Below are positions 16,340 through 25,261 of a stretch of 64,000 bases of DNA, piece by piece. Both the position numbers and the translations under genes were made by a program. Under the pieces are notes generated by a model, which saw only the letters and a list, made by a program, of their open reading frames with translations, made no database searches and had not been told where the DNA came from. Each line of letters begins with the position of its first letter. Within the stretch, counting starts at the first letter, position 1. This DNA comes from Pseudomonas helmanticensis (GTDB lineage: Bacteria; Pseudomonadota; Gammaproteobacteria; Pseudomonadales; Pseudomonadaceae): NCBI RefSeq assembly GCF_900182985.1, contig NZ_FXUY01000001.1:1426001-1490000 (forward strand), given 5' to 3'.

Positions 16340-19300
16340 TCATACCGAGACCTCTTTGGCGTCGGCATTGGTTTTGCCGAAGCGTCGGCCGAGACGGTCG
16401 AAATACAGGTAGATCACCGGCGTGGTGAACAGCGTCAGCACCTGGCTCACCAGCAAGCCGCCGACCATCACCAGACCCAACGGTTGACGCAATTCGGCGC
16501 CGGAACCGGTGGCCAGCATCAACGGCACCGCGCCGAACAACGCGGCCAGCGTGGTCATCAGGATCGGCCGGAAACGCAGCAGCGCCGCCTGATAGATCGC
16601 CTGCTCCGGCGCCATGCCTTGCGTGCGCTCGGCGTCGAGGGCGAAGTCGATCATCATGATCGCGTTCTTCTTGACGATACCGATCAGCAGAATGATGCCG
16701 ATGATCGCGATCATCCCCAGATCGTTGCCACTGAGCAGCAACGCCAGCAAGGCACCGACCGCCGCCGACGGCAACGTCGAGAGAATGGTGATCGGATGGA
16801 TGTAGCTCTCGTACAGCACGCCCAGCACGATGTACATGGTCACCACTGCCGCGAGAATCAGCAGCAAGGTGCTCGACAGCGAGGCCTGGAACGCTTCGGC
16901 TGCACCCTGGAACTGGGTTTGCACGCCCACCGGCATGCCGATGTCCTTCTGCACCTGCTCGATGATGTCCACCGCGTGCCCCAGCGCGACGCCGGGCGCA
17001 AGGTTGAACGACATCATCACTGCCGGGAACTGGTCGATGTGAGTGATGGCCAGTTGCGCCTGACGCTCCTCGACATGGGCCAGGCTCGACAGGCGCACCT
17101 GTGCGCCGTCAGTGGTCTTCACATGAATCTGATCCAGCGCCTGCGGACCGATCTTCTCCCCGGCCTGCGCTTGCAACACCACGCGGTACTGGCTGGCCTG
17201 GGTGTAAATGGTCGAAATCTGCCGCTGACCGAAGGCGTCGTACAGCGCATCGGTGATGTTCGCCACCGACACGCCGAGGCGTGAGGCGGCATCGCGATCG
17301 ATCACCAGATAAACCTGCAAGCCCTTGTCCTGCAAATCGCTGGCAACGTCGGTCAGTTCCGGACGCTGCGCCAGTGCCTCGACCAGACGCCCGCTCCACT
17401 GGCTGAGCAGCTCGGAATCCGGTGACGACATGCTGAACTGGTACTGGGTGCGGCTGACCCGATCCTCGATGGTCAGGTCCTGTACCGGCTGCATGAACAG
17501 GCGGATGCCGACCAGTTTGTCCACTTGCGGTTGCAAGCGCGCGATTACCTCGGTAGCGGTCAGGTCACGCTGGCCATGCGGCTTGAGATTGATCAGCAAA
17601 CGGCCGCTGTTGAGCGTGGCGTTGTCGCCGTCGACACCGATGTAGGACGACAGGCTTTGCACGGCCGGGTCTTCGAGAATGATCTTCGCCAGTTCCTGCT
17701 GTCGGTCGCCCATCGCCGCGAAGGAAATCGACTGCGGCGCTTCGGAAATGCCCTGGATCACCCCGGTGTCCTGCACCGGAAAGAAACCCTTCGGCACCAC
17801 CATATAAAGGACAACCGTCAGTGCGAGTGTGCCGATGGCCACCAGCAATGTCAGCGGCTGATGCTTGAGCACCCACTGCAACTTGCGCCCGTAAGCAGCG
17901 ATCATCCAGTCGATGACCGCACCGCTGGCGCGGTAGAAACGGCCCTGTTCATGAACCTCCGGCTCACGCTTGAGCAGACGCGCGCACATCATCGGCGTCA
18001 GGGTCAGCGAGACCACCAGCGAAATCAGGATTGCCACGGCCAGGGTGATGGCGAATTCGCGAAACAACCGCCCGACCACATCCGCCATGAACAGCAGCGG
18101 AATCAGCACCGCGATCAGCGACAGGGTCAGGGAAATCAGGGTGAAGCCAATCTGTTTCGCGCCCTTGAGCGCGGCCTGCATCGGGCTGTCGCCTTCTTCG
18201 ATGAAGCGCGCGATGTTTTCCAGCATCACGATCGCATCGTCGACGACAAAACCGGTGGCGATGGTCAGCGCCATCAAGGTCAGGTTGTTGACCGAGAACC
18301 CCGCCAGGTACATCACCCCGAAGGTACCGATCAACGACAGCGGCACAGCCACCGACGGAATGATCGTCGCACTGGCGCGGCGCAGAAACAGGAACGTCAC
18401 CATCACCACCAGTGCGATGGCGATCAGCAATTCATGCTGCACATCGGTGACCGAGGCGCGGATGGTCTGGGTGCGGTCAGTCAGCACCGTGACATCGAGG
18501 CCGGCCGGCAAGTTATCGGTGATGCTCGGCAGCAGCGCCTTGATGCGGTCGACCACTTCGATGACGTTGGCGCCCGGCTGACGCTGGATATTCAGCAACA
18601 CCGCCTGATTCTGGTTGGCCCACGCGGCGAGGCGTTCGTTTTCAGCGCCGTCGACGATTTCCGCAACGTCCTTGAGCCGCAACGGCGCGCCGTTCTTGTA
18701 GGCAAGGATCAGGTTGGCGTAATCCTTGGGCGAGGTCAGCTGGTCGTTGGCATCGAGCATCGACACCCGGGTCGGGCCGTCAAAGTTGCCTTTTGGCTGG
18801 TTGACGTTGGAGGCACTGATCAGCGTGCGCACATCCGACAGGTTGAGGCTGTTGGCCGCCAGTGCCTCTGGGTTGACCTTGATCCGCACCGCCTGGCGTT
18901 GGCCGCCGGCAATGCTGACCATGCCGACGCCGCTGATCTGGGCGATCTTCTGCGCCATGCGCGTATCGACCAGGTCGTTGAGCTTGGGCAGCAACATGGT
19001 TTTCGAAGTGATGGCCAATGTCAGCACCGGGGTGTCCGCCGGGTTGACCTTGTTGTACACCGGTGGCGCCGGCAGGTCGGTGGGCAGCAGATTGGTCGCC
19101 GCGTTGATCGCCGCTTGCACCTGTTGCTCGGCGACATCCATGTTGATGTCGAGGCTGAAACGCAGGGTCAGCACCGAAGCGCCGCCGGAGCTGGTCGAGG
19201 CCATTTGCGTCAGGCCGGGCATCTGGCCGAACTGGCGCTCAAGCGGCGCCGTGACCGCGCTGGTCATCACATCCGGGCTGGCGCCGGGGTACAGCGTCAT

Positions 19301-19441
19301 GACGCGGATGGTCGGGTAATCGACCTGAGGCAAGGCCGACACCGGCAACAGGCGATAAGCGATCAGACCGGCCAGCACAATGGCCAGCATGCTCAGGGTA
19401 GTGGCTACCGGACGGAGAATGAACAGCCGCGAAATGTTCAT
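16340..19441 (-). CDS. muxB: RND efflux transporter subunit MuxB (MdtB-like)
   Basis: The proton-driven RND permease partner of MuxC. The 1033-residue product opens [20 protein letters not shown] and has the usual 12-TM layout, [16 protein letters not shown] in the first periplasmic domain and [15 protein letters not shown] in TM4. The C-terminal half repeats the fold ([20 protein letters not shown]). Sequence flavour and order (A-B-C-outer channel) match MdtB/MuxB and not a single-RND pump such as MexB. The start overlaps the muxA stop by four nt. In P. aeruginosa the system exports novobiocin, macrolides and other drugs; the substrate range here is an inference from homology. Confidence 0.93.
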   Translation of the reverse strand: MNISRLFILRPVATTLSMLAIVLAGLIAYRLLPVSALPQVDYPTIRVMTLYPGASPDVMTSAVTAPLERQFGQMPGLTQMASTSSGGASVLTLRFSLDINMDVAEQQVQAAINAATNLLPTDLPAPPVYNKVNPADTPVLTLAITSKTMLLPKLNDLVDTRMAQKIAQISGVGMVSIAGGQRQAVRIKVNPEALAANSLNLSDVRTLISASNVNQPKGNFDGPTRVSMLDANDQLTSPKDYANLILAYKNGAPLRLKDVAEIVDGAENERLAAWANQNQAVLLNIQRQPGANVIEVVDRIKALLPSITDNLPAGLDVTVLTDRTQTIRASVTDVQHELLIAIALVVMVTFLFLRRASATIIPSVAVPLSLIGTFGVMYLAGFSVNNLTLMALTIATGFVVDDAIVMLENIARFIEEGDSPMQAALKGAKQIGFTLISLTLSLIAVLIPLLFMADVVGRLFREFAITLAVAILISLVVSLTLTPMMCARLLKREPEVHEQGRFYRASGAVIDWMIAAYGRKLQWVLKHQPLTLLVAIGTLALTVVLYMVVPKGFFPVQDTGVIQGISEAPQSISFAAMGDRQQELAKIILEDPAVQSLSSYIGVDGDNATLNSGRLLINLKPHGQRDLTATEVIARLQPQVDKLVGIRLFMQPVQDLTIEDRVSRTQYQFSMSSPDSELLSQWSGRLVEALAQRPELTDVASDLQDKGLQVYLVIDRDAASRLGVSVANITDALYDAFGQRQISTIYTQASQYRVVLQAQAGEKIGPQALDQIHVKTTDGAQVRLSSLAHVEERQAQLAITHIDQFPAVMMSFNLAPGVALGHAVDIIEQVQKDIGMPVGVQTQFQGAAEAFQASLSSTLLLILAAVVTMYIVLGVLYESYIHPITILSTLPSAAVGALLALLLSGNDLGMIAIIGIILLIGIVKKNAIMMIDFALDAERTQGMAPEQAIYQAALLRFRPILMTTLAALFGAVPLMLATGSGAELRQPLGLVMVGGLLVSQVLTLFTTPVIYLYFDRLGRRFGKTNADAKEVSV

Positions 19442-20745
19442 GCGCCCTTCTTGGCCTTGTCAGTGACAGCAGCGTCCGGGGCGTTGGCGGCGGATTTGCC
19501 TTGCAGATGTTCGGTCGGCGTGGTCGGCACCTGATTGCTGTCGTTGACCACTTCCACTTCGCTGCCTTCCTTCAGGCGGTCGGTACCTTCGAGGACTACG
19601 CGGTCGCCTGCGGACAGGCCTTCGGTGACCACAGTATTTGAACCGTCGCTCGCGCCAATCTTCAACTGGCGGATAGTGACCTTCTTGTCGCCGTCCATCG
19701 CATAGACAAAGGTGCCATTGGTGCCGAACTGGATGGCTGCCGACGGTGCCAGCACCACGCCCTTGAGGGTGTCGGCGAGCAAGTGCACGTTGACGAACTG
19801 GTTGGGGAACAGCGACTGGTCACGATTTTCGTAACGCGCCTTGAATTTCAGGGTGCCGGTGGCGACGTCGATCTGGTTGTCGAGGCTTTGCAGCACGCCA
19901 GTGGCTTGCAGTTTGCTATCGCCGCGATCCCACGCTTCGGCCGGCAGTTTGGCGCCGCTGCGATAGCGGGCGAGCACGGTTTCGAGGCTGTTTTCCGGCA
20001 GGGTGAACGCGACGCTGATCGGTTGCGTCTGGGTGATCACCGCGAGGAACGTGGTGTCGTTGGCCGCCACCAGGTTGCCGACATCAAGCTGACGCAGGCC
20101 GACGCGACCGGCAATCGGCGCGCGGATTTTGGTGAATTCGAGATTGAGCTTGGCGTCGTTGACCGCCGCCTGATTGGTCTTGACCGTGCCCAGATACTGG
20201 CCGACCAGCGCTTCGGCGGTGTCCAGCGTCTGCTTGGCGATGCTGTCTTCCTTGAACAGGCCGCGATACCGCTCGACATCGACCTGAGCGTTTTTCAGTT
20301 GCGCCTGATTCTGCAACAGCGTGCCTTCAGCCTGCAGCAAGGCATTCTGGTAAGGACGCGGGTCGATCTCTGCCAGCAGGTCGCCGGCCTTGACCATCTG
20401 CCCTTCTTCGAAATTGATTTTCATCAATTCGCCGCCAACCCGGCTGCGCACGTTGATGGTATTGAGCGCCGTAACCGTGCCCAACGCCTTGTAATACAGC
20501 GGGAAGTCACCGGTGACTGCCGGCGCCACGCGCACCGGAATCGGCCCGGTGCCGCCGCCGAAGCCCGGCCGCATCATCCCCGAACGCCCGGCGTGCCCAG
20601 CGGCCGCTTTCTCGGCGCCCTCCTTGTGGGCCGAGCCGGCAGGCCAGAATTTCCAGCACAGCACGGCGATAACCAACAAGACAAGCAGGCTGATCAGCCA
20701 GCGACGGGAGTTGCGGGGGGACGATTGCATGGAGTGATTAACCAT
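19438..20745 (-). CDS. muxA: RND efflux periplasmic adaptor MuxA (MdtA-like)
   Basis: The membrane-fusion protein that links MuxBC to OpmB. It has 435 residues with an N-terminal anchor (about residues 15-35, [16 protein letters not shown]), then a Gly/Met-rich linker. The lipoyl-like half-motifs [20 protein letters not shown] and [17 protein letters not shown] flank a coiled-coil hairpin (about 145-210). A beta-barrel and membrane-proximal domain follow. The C-terminal tail (about residues 400-435) is Lys/Ala-rich. ATG 20745 is taken as the start; ATG 20730 (MQSSPRN) is a possible alternative, and neither has a strong ribosome-binding site. It is the first gene of the mux operon; the promoter should lie in 20746-20875. 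No regulator gene is adjacent. Confidence 0.92.
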   Translation of the reverse strand: MVNHSMQSSPRNSRRWLISLLVLLVIAVLCWKFWPAGSAHKEGAEKAAAGHAGRSGMMRPGFGGGTGPIPVRVAPAVTGDFPLYYKALGTVTALNTINVRSRVGGELMKINFEEGQMVKAGDLLAEIDPRPYQNALLQAEGTLLQNQAQLKNAQVDVERYRGLFKEDSIAKQTLDTAEALVGQYLGTVKTNQAAVNDAKLNLEFTKIRAPIAGRVGLRQLDVGNLVAANDTTFLAVITQTQPISVAFTLPENSLETVLARYRSGAKLPAEAWDRGDSKLQATGVLQSLDNQIDVATGTLKFKARYENRDQSLFPNQFVNVHLLADTLKGVVLAPSAAIQFGTNGTFVYAMDGDKKVTIRQLKIGASDGSNTVVTEGLSAGDRVVLEGTDRLKEGSEVEVVNDSNQVPTTPTEHLQGKSAANAPDAAVTDKAKKGA

Positions 20746-20877
20746 TGGGCGCGTGGGCTTCTTTTACGGGAGGCTGAACGATAAGCACTGGTGACGATTA
20801 AGCAAAGCAGCTTTACCGGCAATTTACCTTCAACTTACGTTTCAAGGTGTGAGGCAAAACACTGATACACAAATGAA

Positions 20878-20903
20878 AACGGCCTGGACAGGGCCAGGCC
20901 GTT
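20878..20903 (-). terminator. Intrinsic terminator of tpx
   Basis: AACGGCCTGG and CCAGGCCGTT form a perfect 10-bp stem with a 6-nt loop. On the minus strand the stem is followed by TTCATTT, giving a TTTT run with the stem's last bases. It lies 30 nt beyond the tpx stop and shields the mux promoter. Confidence 0.85.
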
Positions 20904-20933
20904 AACAATTGTAAAGCGTTTGTTTCAGAACAC

Positions 20934-21434
20934 TTATTTCAACACAGCGAGGGCTGCATCGTAGTTTGGTTCTTCAGCGATTTCCTTGACCAGTTCGCTG
21001 TGCAGGACGTTGTCATTTTCGTCCAGAACCACTACCGCGCGGGCGGTCAGGCCTTTCAGGGGGCCGTCAGCAATGGCCACGCCGTAGTTTTCGATGAACT
21101 CGGCGCCGCGCAGGGTCGACAGGTTCTGCACGTTTTCAAGGCCTTCTGCGCCGCAGAAGCGTGCCTGGGCGAATGGCAGGTCAGCCGAAATGCACAGCAC
21201 TACCGTGTTGGCCACTTCGTTGGCCTGGGCGTTGAACTTGCGCACGGAAGTGGCGCAGGTCGGGGTGTCGACGCTTGGGAAGATGTTCAGCACTTTGCGC
21301 TTGCCGGCAAAGTCTTTCAGGGTGACGTCGGACAGATTGCCGGCAACCAGAGAAAAGGCTGGCGCCTTGGAACCGGCTTGTGGCAGTTGGCCGTTGACTT
21401 GAACCGGATTGCCTTTAAGGGTGACTTGAGCCAT
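20934..21434 (-). CDS. tpx: Thiol peroxidase (atypical 2-Cys peroxiredoxin)
   Basis: A thioredoxin-dependent lipid/hydrogen-peroxide peroxidase. The product is 166 residues, the usual Tpx length. The peroxidatic Cys60 lies in [15 protein letters not shown] and the resolving Cys94 in [11 protein letters not shown], the Tpx arrangement. A third cysteine (C81, VVLCISAD) is also present. Domain start [16 protein letters not shown] is typical. ATG 21434 follows AGAAGGACTCAAGTC; the open frame extends 37 codons upstream but without a better start. It is transcribed alone and ends at a strong terminator. It was first described as periplasmic in E. coli, but no signal peptide is seen here, so it is expected to be cytoplasmic. 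Confidence 0.95.
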   Translation of the reverse strand: MAQVTLKGNPVQVNGQLPQAGSKAPAFSLVAGNLSDVTLKDFAGKRKVLNIFPSVDTPTCATSVRKFNAQANEVANTVVLCISADLPFAQARFCGAEGLENVQNLSTLRGAEFIENYGVAIADGPLKGLTARAVVVLDENDNVLHSELVKEIAEEPNYDAALAVLK

Positions 21435-21847
21435 GACTTGAGTCCTTCTGATGTTTTGATTGGAAAGCATGCAAGAGGCCGAAGTTAACCACGAAATTGT
21501 CCGACGACCTATGCCCCGCTTGAAAATTGTCGGGGTACGCAACAAAAAATTGTATACAACCCGACACCCCTGTAGGAGCTGCCGCAGGCTGCGATCTTTT
21601 GATCTTGCCCTTTAAAAACCAACATCAAAAGATCGTCCGATCGCGGCCCGAGCCTTCGGCAGCTCCTACAGTAGTCGTTGCAGCGTGTCCGTTGCGTTGC
21701 GTTGCGTTGCGTTGCGTTGCGTTGCGTTGCGTTCGGGACAATGGTTGTTAAAGCGCAGGTTTGCATCTTTATTCAGGCACCTTGTCGATTCAAGTCCGGC
21801 CCGTTCGACTAACCATTGAATCCACCACATTCCACGGAGTCACCGCC
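21435..21847. other. Divergent intergenic region with REPIN and pentanucleotide repeat
   Basis: No gene is supported. It contains the tpx promoter region, a REPIN at 21567-21671 (GGAGCTGCCGCAGGCTGCG arms, second arm with the CCGAGCCTTCGG variant), and eight perfect GTTGC units at 21691-21730. The YciI-gene promoter must lie in the last 120 bp or upstream of the repeats. Confidence 0.8.
21691..21730. repeat. Pentanucleotide microsatellite (GTTGC)8
   Basis: Eight uninterrupted copies of GTTGC start right after the REPIN, followed by a degenerate GTTCG. The tract ends 117 nt before the start of the YciI-family gene. Its perfection suggests recent slippage; copy number could vary between strains. 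Confidence 0.95.
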
Positions 21848-22273
21848 ATGCGATTCATGATCCTTGTCAAAGCCAGCGTCGATTCGGAAGCCGGCATCAT
21901 GCCCAGCGAAGAACTGATCACCGCGATGGGCAACTTCAACGAAGAACTGGTCAAGGCCGGCATTCTCATCGACGCCGACGGCCTGCACCCGAGCAGTAAA
22001 GGTGCGCGCGTGCATTTCTCCGGTGACAAACGCACGGTCATCGACGGGCCGTTCATCGAGACCAAAGAACTGGTGGCGGGATACTGGATCTGGGAAGTGA
22101 AATCCAAAGAAGAAGCCATCGAATGGGTCAAACGCTGCCCCAATCCGATGCCGGGCGAGTCTGATATTGAAATCCGCCAGATATTCTCCGCCGAAGACTT
22201 CGGCGCCGAATTCACCCCCGAAGCCCGCGCCCAAGAAGAACGCGTCCGCGACCAGGCCAAGAAAAACACCTGA
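21848..22273 (+). CDS. YciI/DGPF-domain protein
   Basis: A 141-residue soluble protein of the YCII-related (DGPF) family, starting MRFMILVKASVDSEAG. The family motif is seen as VIDGPFIETKELVAGYWIWE at about residues 60-80. The fold is a dimeric alpha/beta barrel, and members are often encoded near ECF sigma factors, but none is present here. The C-terminal extension (RAQEERVRDQAKKN) is charged and likely helical. ATG 21848 follows CACGGAGTCACCGCC; an earlier in-frame start at 21761 would read through intergenic sequence. It is a single gene. Enzymatic function is unknown for this subgroup. Confidence 0.88.
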   Translation: MRFMILVKASVDSEAGIMPSEELITAMGNFNEELVKAGILIDADGLHPSSKGARVHFSGDKRTVIDGPFIETKELVAGYWIWEVKSKEEAIEWVKRCPNPMPGESDIEIRQIFSAEDFGAEFTPEARAQEERVRDQAKKNT

Positions 22274-22280
22274 ACAATGG

Positions 22281-22350
22281 CCCTGTAGGAGCTGCCGCAG
22301 GCTGCGATCTTTTGATCTTCAAAACACAGGAAAACGATCGCAGCCTCATT
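22281..22350. repeat. REP element with degraded second arm
   Basis: The left arm CTGTAGGAGCTGCCGCAGGC and the GATCTTTTGATC middle are intact. The right arm stops after GATCGCAGCCT and then diverges. It marks the left border of the low-G+C toxin/immunity-like module. Confidence 0.75.
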
Positions 22351-22373
22351 TCACTCGACAGCTGTGGAACCGG

Positions 22374-22850
22374 TCAGTCGGGCATAGATCGGATGATGTC
22401 GGCCAGATCATCCTTGGTTATTCCATTAGCCTTTATAGCAGCGGCGACATCTGTTTTGGAAAGCGGAAAACGTTTGAAAATTTCTTTCAAAGTTTCCTCA
22501 TCAACATTGGCCAACCAGAGCGGATCGATAAATGAACCGCCATACTCAGGCTTCATCGGTACTTCTTCGTGTGCAATTGAACCTTTATGGTTGAGATACA
22601 CCACATAACGGTCATGCCCTTCGGGGAAACTTTTATCGTGATATAGCGTAGTACCTAAAGGCAGAACATAGTAGTTCTCGTCGCCACTTGGCCCTTCAAT
22701 CAGCAACGGTTCTTTAGTTTTGATCATTTTCATATTGTGCCCCTTCGCAATATCGCCAAAAATCAGAAAAGCCAAAAAAATTGCATTGACAGATAAGACT
22801 GCCACCAGCCATAGGCCGAGTCGCCTATTTGTAAACATTTTTCTTATCAT
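22374..22850 (-). CDS. Membrane-anchored protein, candidate immunity protein
   Basis: A 158-residue protein with one N-terminal membrane segment (about residues 10-31, LGLWLVAVLSVNAIFLAFLI) preceded by RKMFTNRR, so the remainder should face the periplasm. The soluble part holds YYVLPLGTTLYHDKSFPEGH and a C-terminal helical domain ending DDLADIIRSMPD. I recall similar 'LPxGTxLYxDxxFPEG' proteins beside secreted toxins in pseudomonads, but I cannot name the family. ATG 22850 has a GAGG site six nt upstream and overlaps the upstream gene by 26 nt; ATG 22838 is possible. Base composition is clearly richer in A+T than the neighbours. Overlap, membrane anchoring and size fit a cognate immunity protein; this is inference. 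Confidence 0.7.
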   Translation of the reverse strand: MIRKMFTNRRLGLWLVAVLSVNAIFLAFLIFGDIAKGHNMKMIKTKEPLLIEGPSGDENYYVLPLGTTLYHDKSFPEGHDRYVVYLNHKGSIAHEEVPMKPEYGGSFIDPLWLANVDEETLKEIFKRFPLSKTDVAAAIKANGITKDDLADIIRSMPD

Positions 22851-23631
22851 AGGGGGCCTCGGTATTCGCTTCGAGCATGGCTTGTAAATCCGCTGGAATG
22901 AAAACTCCATCCTTCGGACTACTTTGCGTACGCGCAGCCTGTCTCTCGATGAAAGAGAGACCTCGCATCTCATTAAATTTCGCCGGGTTCTGCACAATTG
23001 ACTTACCCGAAACCTTTGCTCCTGCAATTGTCACGGTTGTGCAGTTATTCGTAGTCGGATGATAGTTGGATGGCAAAACATACCGTGCGGATGACAACGT
23101 CTTTTTTCGCTGTTCTTTTTGCTGGGCAACAATACCGTCGAAATGAGCGATCACAGCCTCAGCTTTTGCATTTTCCAGAAAATAAACAAAACCTGTTGTT
23201 GTACGCCCCAAACTGTTTTCACCAGAGATATACGCTTTAAAGGACGTCCAGACGTTCAGCACGCCTTCGCCCTCGCTATCGAACGTGCCCCAAGTCTTCC
23301 CATAGCGGCCAAAGTCATAGGTAATGTCTTTGCTACCGACTACCACATGTAAAGCCGCGCGCCCGAAAGGGTGCTCTTCCTTATCGCGGGTATAGGGGCC
23401 ACCCACCAGCACTTCCACATAGGCACCAGATACTACTACCTGGTTGGTTTTTGTGGTTTTTCCTGATGCGCCAGTATTTTTAGCTACCTGGGTTGTGCTG
23501 GTAGTTTTAGTAGACTGAACCCCGCTAGCTTCTTCTCGCAGTTTTTGAAAGAAAAGACTTTTGTCGAGTTTCAGTTGCTTAACGAGAGTTAACAAAAATA
23601 GGGCTTGATCCAGTGGTGATATTTCCACCAT
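22825..23631 (-). CDS. Candidate toxin with permuted papain/NlpC-like fold
   Basis: A 268-residue protein with no signal peptide. It starts MVEISPLDQALFLLTLVKQL, then has a Thr/Ser/Lys-rich linker (about residues 45-70). The conserved-looking core reads GRAALHVVVG and YDFGRYGKTWG, and later NNCTTVTIAG. A His before a Cys in an NNC context is the order seen in circularly permuted NlpC/P60 or LRAT/PPPDE papain-like hydrolases. This suggests a cysteine protease, amidase or acyltransferase. A GTG at 23697 would add 22 residues; ATG 23631 is preferred because of a nearer GGAG. It overlaps the membrane-anchored partner gene downstream. A+T-rich composition suggests transfer. No T6SS gene is nearby, so a role as secreted effector is inference. 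Confidence 0.6.
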   Translation of the reverse strand: MVEISPLDQALFLLTLVKQLKLDKSLFFQKLREEASGVQSTKTTSTTQVAKNTGASGKTTKTNQVVVSGAYVEVLVGGPYTRDKEEHPFGRAALHVVVGSKDITYDFGRYGKTWGTFDSEGEGVLNVWTSFKAYISGENSLGRTTTGFVYFLENAKAEAVIAHFDGIVAQQKEQRKKTLSSARYVLPSNYHPTTNNCTTVTIAGAKVSGKSIVQNPAKFNEMRGLSFIERQAARTQSSPKDGVFIPADLQAMLEANTEAPYDKKNVYK

Positions 23632-23697
23632 GACTCCCTGGATCTCCGAGCCTTGCGACTGGCTTTCCTGCCATCGTTGCTCTCCATTGAATATCAC

Positions 23698-24459
23698 GAC
23701 CTGCGGATGTTACCTGATCTTGTTGTGGAAAACAGGGTATCCATGGCGCCCCCGGACTGGATAAAAAAATGCGAACGGCTTGAGTCTTTTTAGTTGTTCG
23801 TTAACCGTTCCAACGCATGGCAAAGAAATGTCACAAGAGACGCTCCGCGATCCAACTCGCGAATTTGACGCAGAGCTTCAAGGGCTGCATTCCTTTGCTG
23901 CGCGTGAAAGGATCAAGGCGACCCGGACGACCAGAAGCCCCCCCCCGCGCACAGCCGTCATAACGGAGTGCACACATTCGAAGTGCGCAAGGATACGTTA
24001 TGAAAGGCGTGTACGCGCCACTAATACCCGTCGGGGTTTCCAGTCCCGGTCGTTGATTTGGCAGCGACGAACACAGGCTAGAGACCTGACGTCCCACGGA
24101 CAACCTGAAAATCTTGTGGGAACGTTCCGCAAAATCGAACCAACGTTTAAACATTCCGAACTGAAAAAAACGGATAGGAGCTGCCGAAGGCCCGGAGCGC
24201 GATCAGCTGATCTTTTATGTTGATCTACAAAAACAAGATCAAAAGATCGCAGCCTGCGGCAGCTCCTACATGGGTATTTTTGTGAACACAACTTGGTTGT
24301 GATCCCGTACACAAAACCAAAGAATTAATCCATTCGACTGGCTAACCCCCGATTAGCTGCTAGCTTCAAACAGACGTGTCCTACAGGCTTGATAAGAAAG
24401 GGATTAGCCGTAACGGCCGACAAGTGCCGAGTTGTCCATAAGCCACCAGGGAATCGGGG
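23698..24459. other. 760-bp stretch without a convincing gene
   Basis: It holds a run of nine C (23938-23946) and an imperfect hairpin (24089-24097 with 24116-24125, TCCCAC/GTGGGA core). A REPIN lies at 24171-24275, with one arm mutated to CCGAAGGCCCGGAGC. An open frame of 107 codons lies on the minus strand (23831-24154), ending KLCVKFASWIAERLL, and another lies on the plus strand (23780-24223). Both lack good ribosome-binding sites and normal composition, so neither is called. The last 150 bp should contain the promoter of the 24460 gene run. It may be a gene remnant or a conserved non-coding element. Confidence 0.6.
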
Positions 24460-25251
24460 ATGATGTTCAATCGAGTGGGGAAAACTCTGTTTCTGGCGAG
24501 TTCGCTGGCGGCTGCGTGCAGCGCTCAAGCGGATAACGCCGAGGATTCGAACAAAAGCAACAATCCGTTGAACGTCGCTCCGGGTGCCAACCTGCAGGAT
24601 TACTACACGCCCAGGCTTTACGACAGCAACGCGCATACCAATGACGTGTTGCTGCGCGGCACCTTGCCGATCGCGCCGAATGACTTCATCGGCGTACCGC
24701 AACTGGTTCGCGCCACCCTGCCGATCAGCACCCGACCCGATCCGCACAACGGTTACAGCACCGGCATCGGCGATCTGAACCTGTTCGACATCTTCATTCT
24801 GAAAACCGAGGGCGTGCAGTTGGGCATAGGCCCGCTGATTACTGCGCCGACGGCTGAACAGGACGAACTCGGCACTGGCAAATGGCAGGGTGGCCTCGCC
24901 GCAGTGGCTATCGACGCTTCGCCGCGCGGCTTGCTCGGCGCACTGGTGCAATACCAAAGTTCGTTTGCCGGCGACAGCGATCGCGCGCACGTCGAGAGCG
25001 CAACGATGCAGCCATTCATCATCCATAACCTGGAAAAAGGCTGGTACTTGCGCTCCACCGGCACCTGGACTTTCGACCTGAAAAACGACACCCACTACAT
25101 CCCCATCGGCCTCGGTGTGGGCAAAGCCTGGAAGTCCGGCAGCAACATCCTCAACGCCTTCGTCGAGCCGCAGTGGACAGTCGACCGCAAAGGCGACGGA
25201 CTGCCGCAGTTCGTCGTGTACACAGGCATTAACGTGACATTCGGCAAGTAA
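24460..25251 (+). CDS. Outer-membrane beta-barrel protein, 'neuromedin U'-annotated transporter-like family
   Basis: A 263-residue exported protein: signal peptide (about residues 1-25, TLFLASSLAAACSAQA|DN), then alternating short strands ending in a family-like NVTFGK with terminal aromatic-rich strand. The pattern GYSTGIGDLNLFDIF, GIGPLITAPTA and GTGKWQGGLAAVA resembles the proteobacterial barrel family often mislabelled neuromedin U, related to the MetA-pathway barrels. Function is unknown. It is the first gene of a rightward run; the gap to the DUF1254 gene is 10 nt. ATG 24460 follows AGGGAATCGGGG; a second ATG is adjacent. Confidence 0.78.
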   Translation: MMFNRVGKTLFLASSLAAACSAQADNAEDSNKSNNPLNVAPGANLQDYYTPRLYDSNAHTNDVLLRGTLPIAPNDFIGVPQLVRATLPISTRPDPHNGYSTGIGDLNLFDIFILKTEGVQLGIGPLITAPTAEQDELGTGKWQGGLAAVAIDASPRGLLGALVQYQSSFAGDSDRAHVESATMQPFIIHNLEKGWYLRSTGTWTFDLKNDTHYIPIGLGVGKAWKSGSNILNAFVEPQWTVDRKGDGLPQFVVYTGINVTFGK

Positions 25252-25261
25252 GGAAAACGCC

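Noticed and set aside
13147..16428. Open frame of 1093 codons on the plus strand opposite muxC
   Set aside because: It is antisense to a clearly conserved RND gene. The long opening follows from high-G+C codon bias, and its product (His/Gln/Arg-rich) resembles no protein family.
21691..21730. CRISPR-like array
   Set aside because: Units are 5 bp with no spacers; it is a simple microsatellite.
21509..21766. Minus-strand open frame coding for repeated NATQR units
   Set aside because: It is the translation of the GTTGC tract and part of a REPIN; no coding signal.
23780..24223. Plus-strand open frame of 147 codons beside the toxin-like genes
   Set aside because: It lacks a good ribosome-binding site, crosses a C9 run and ends in a REP arm; no recognisable domain.
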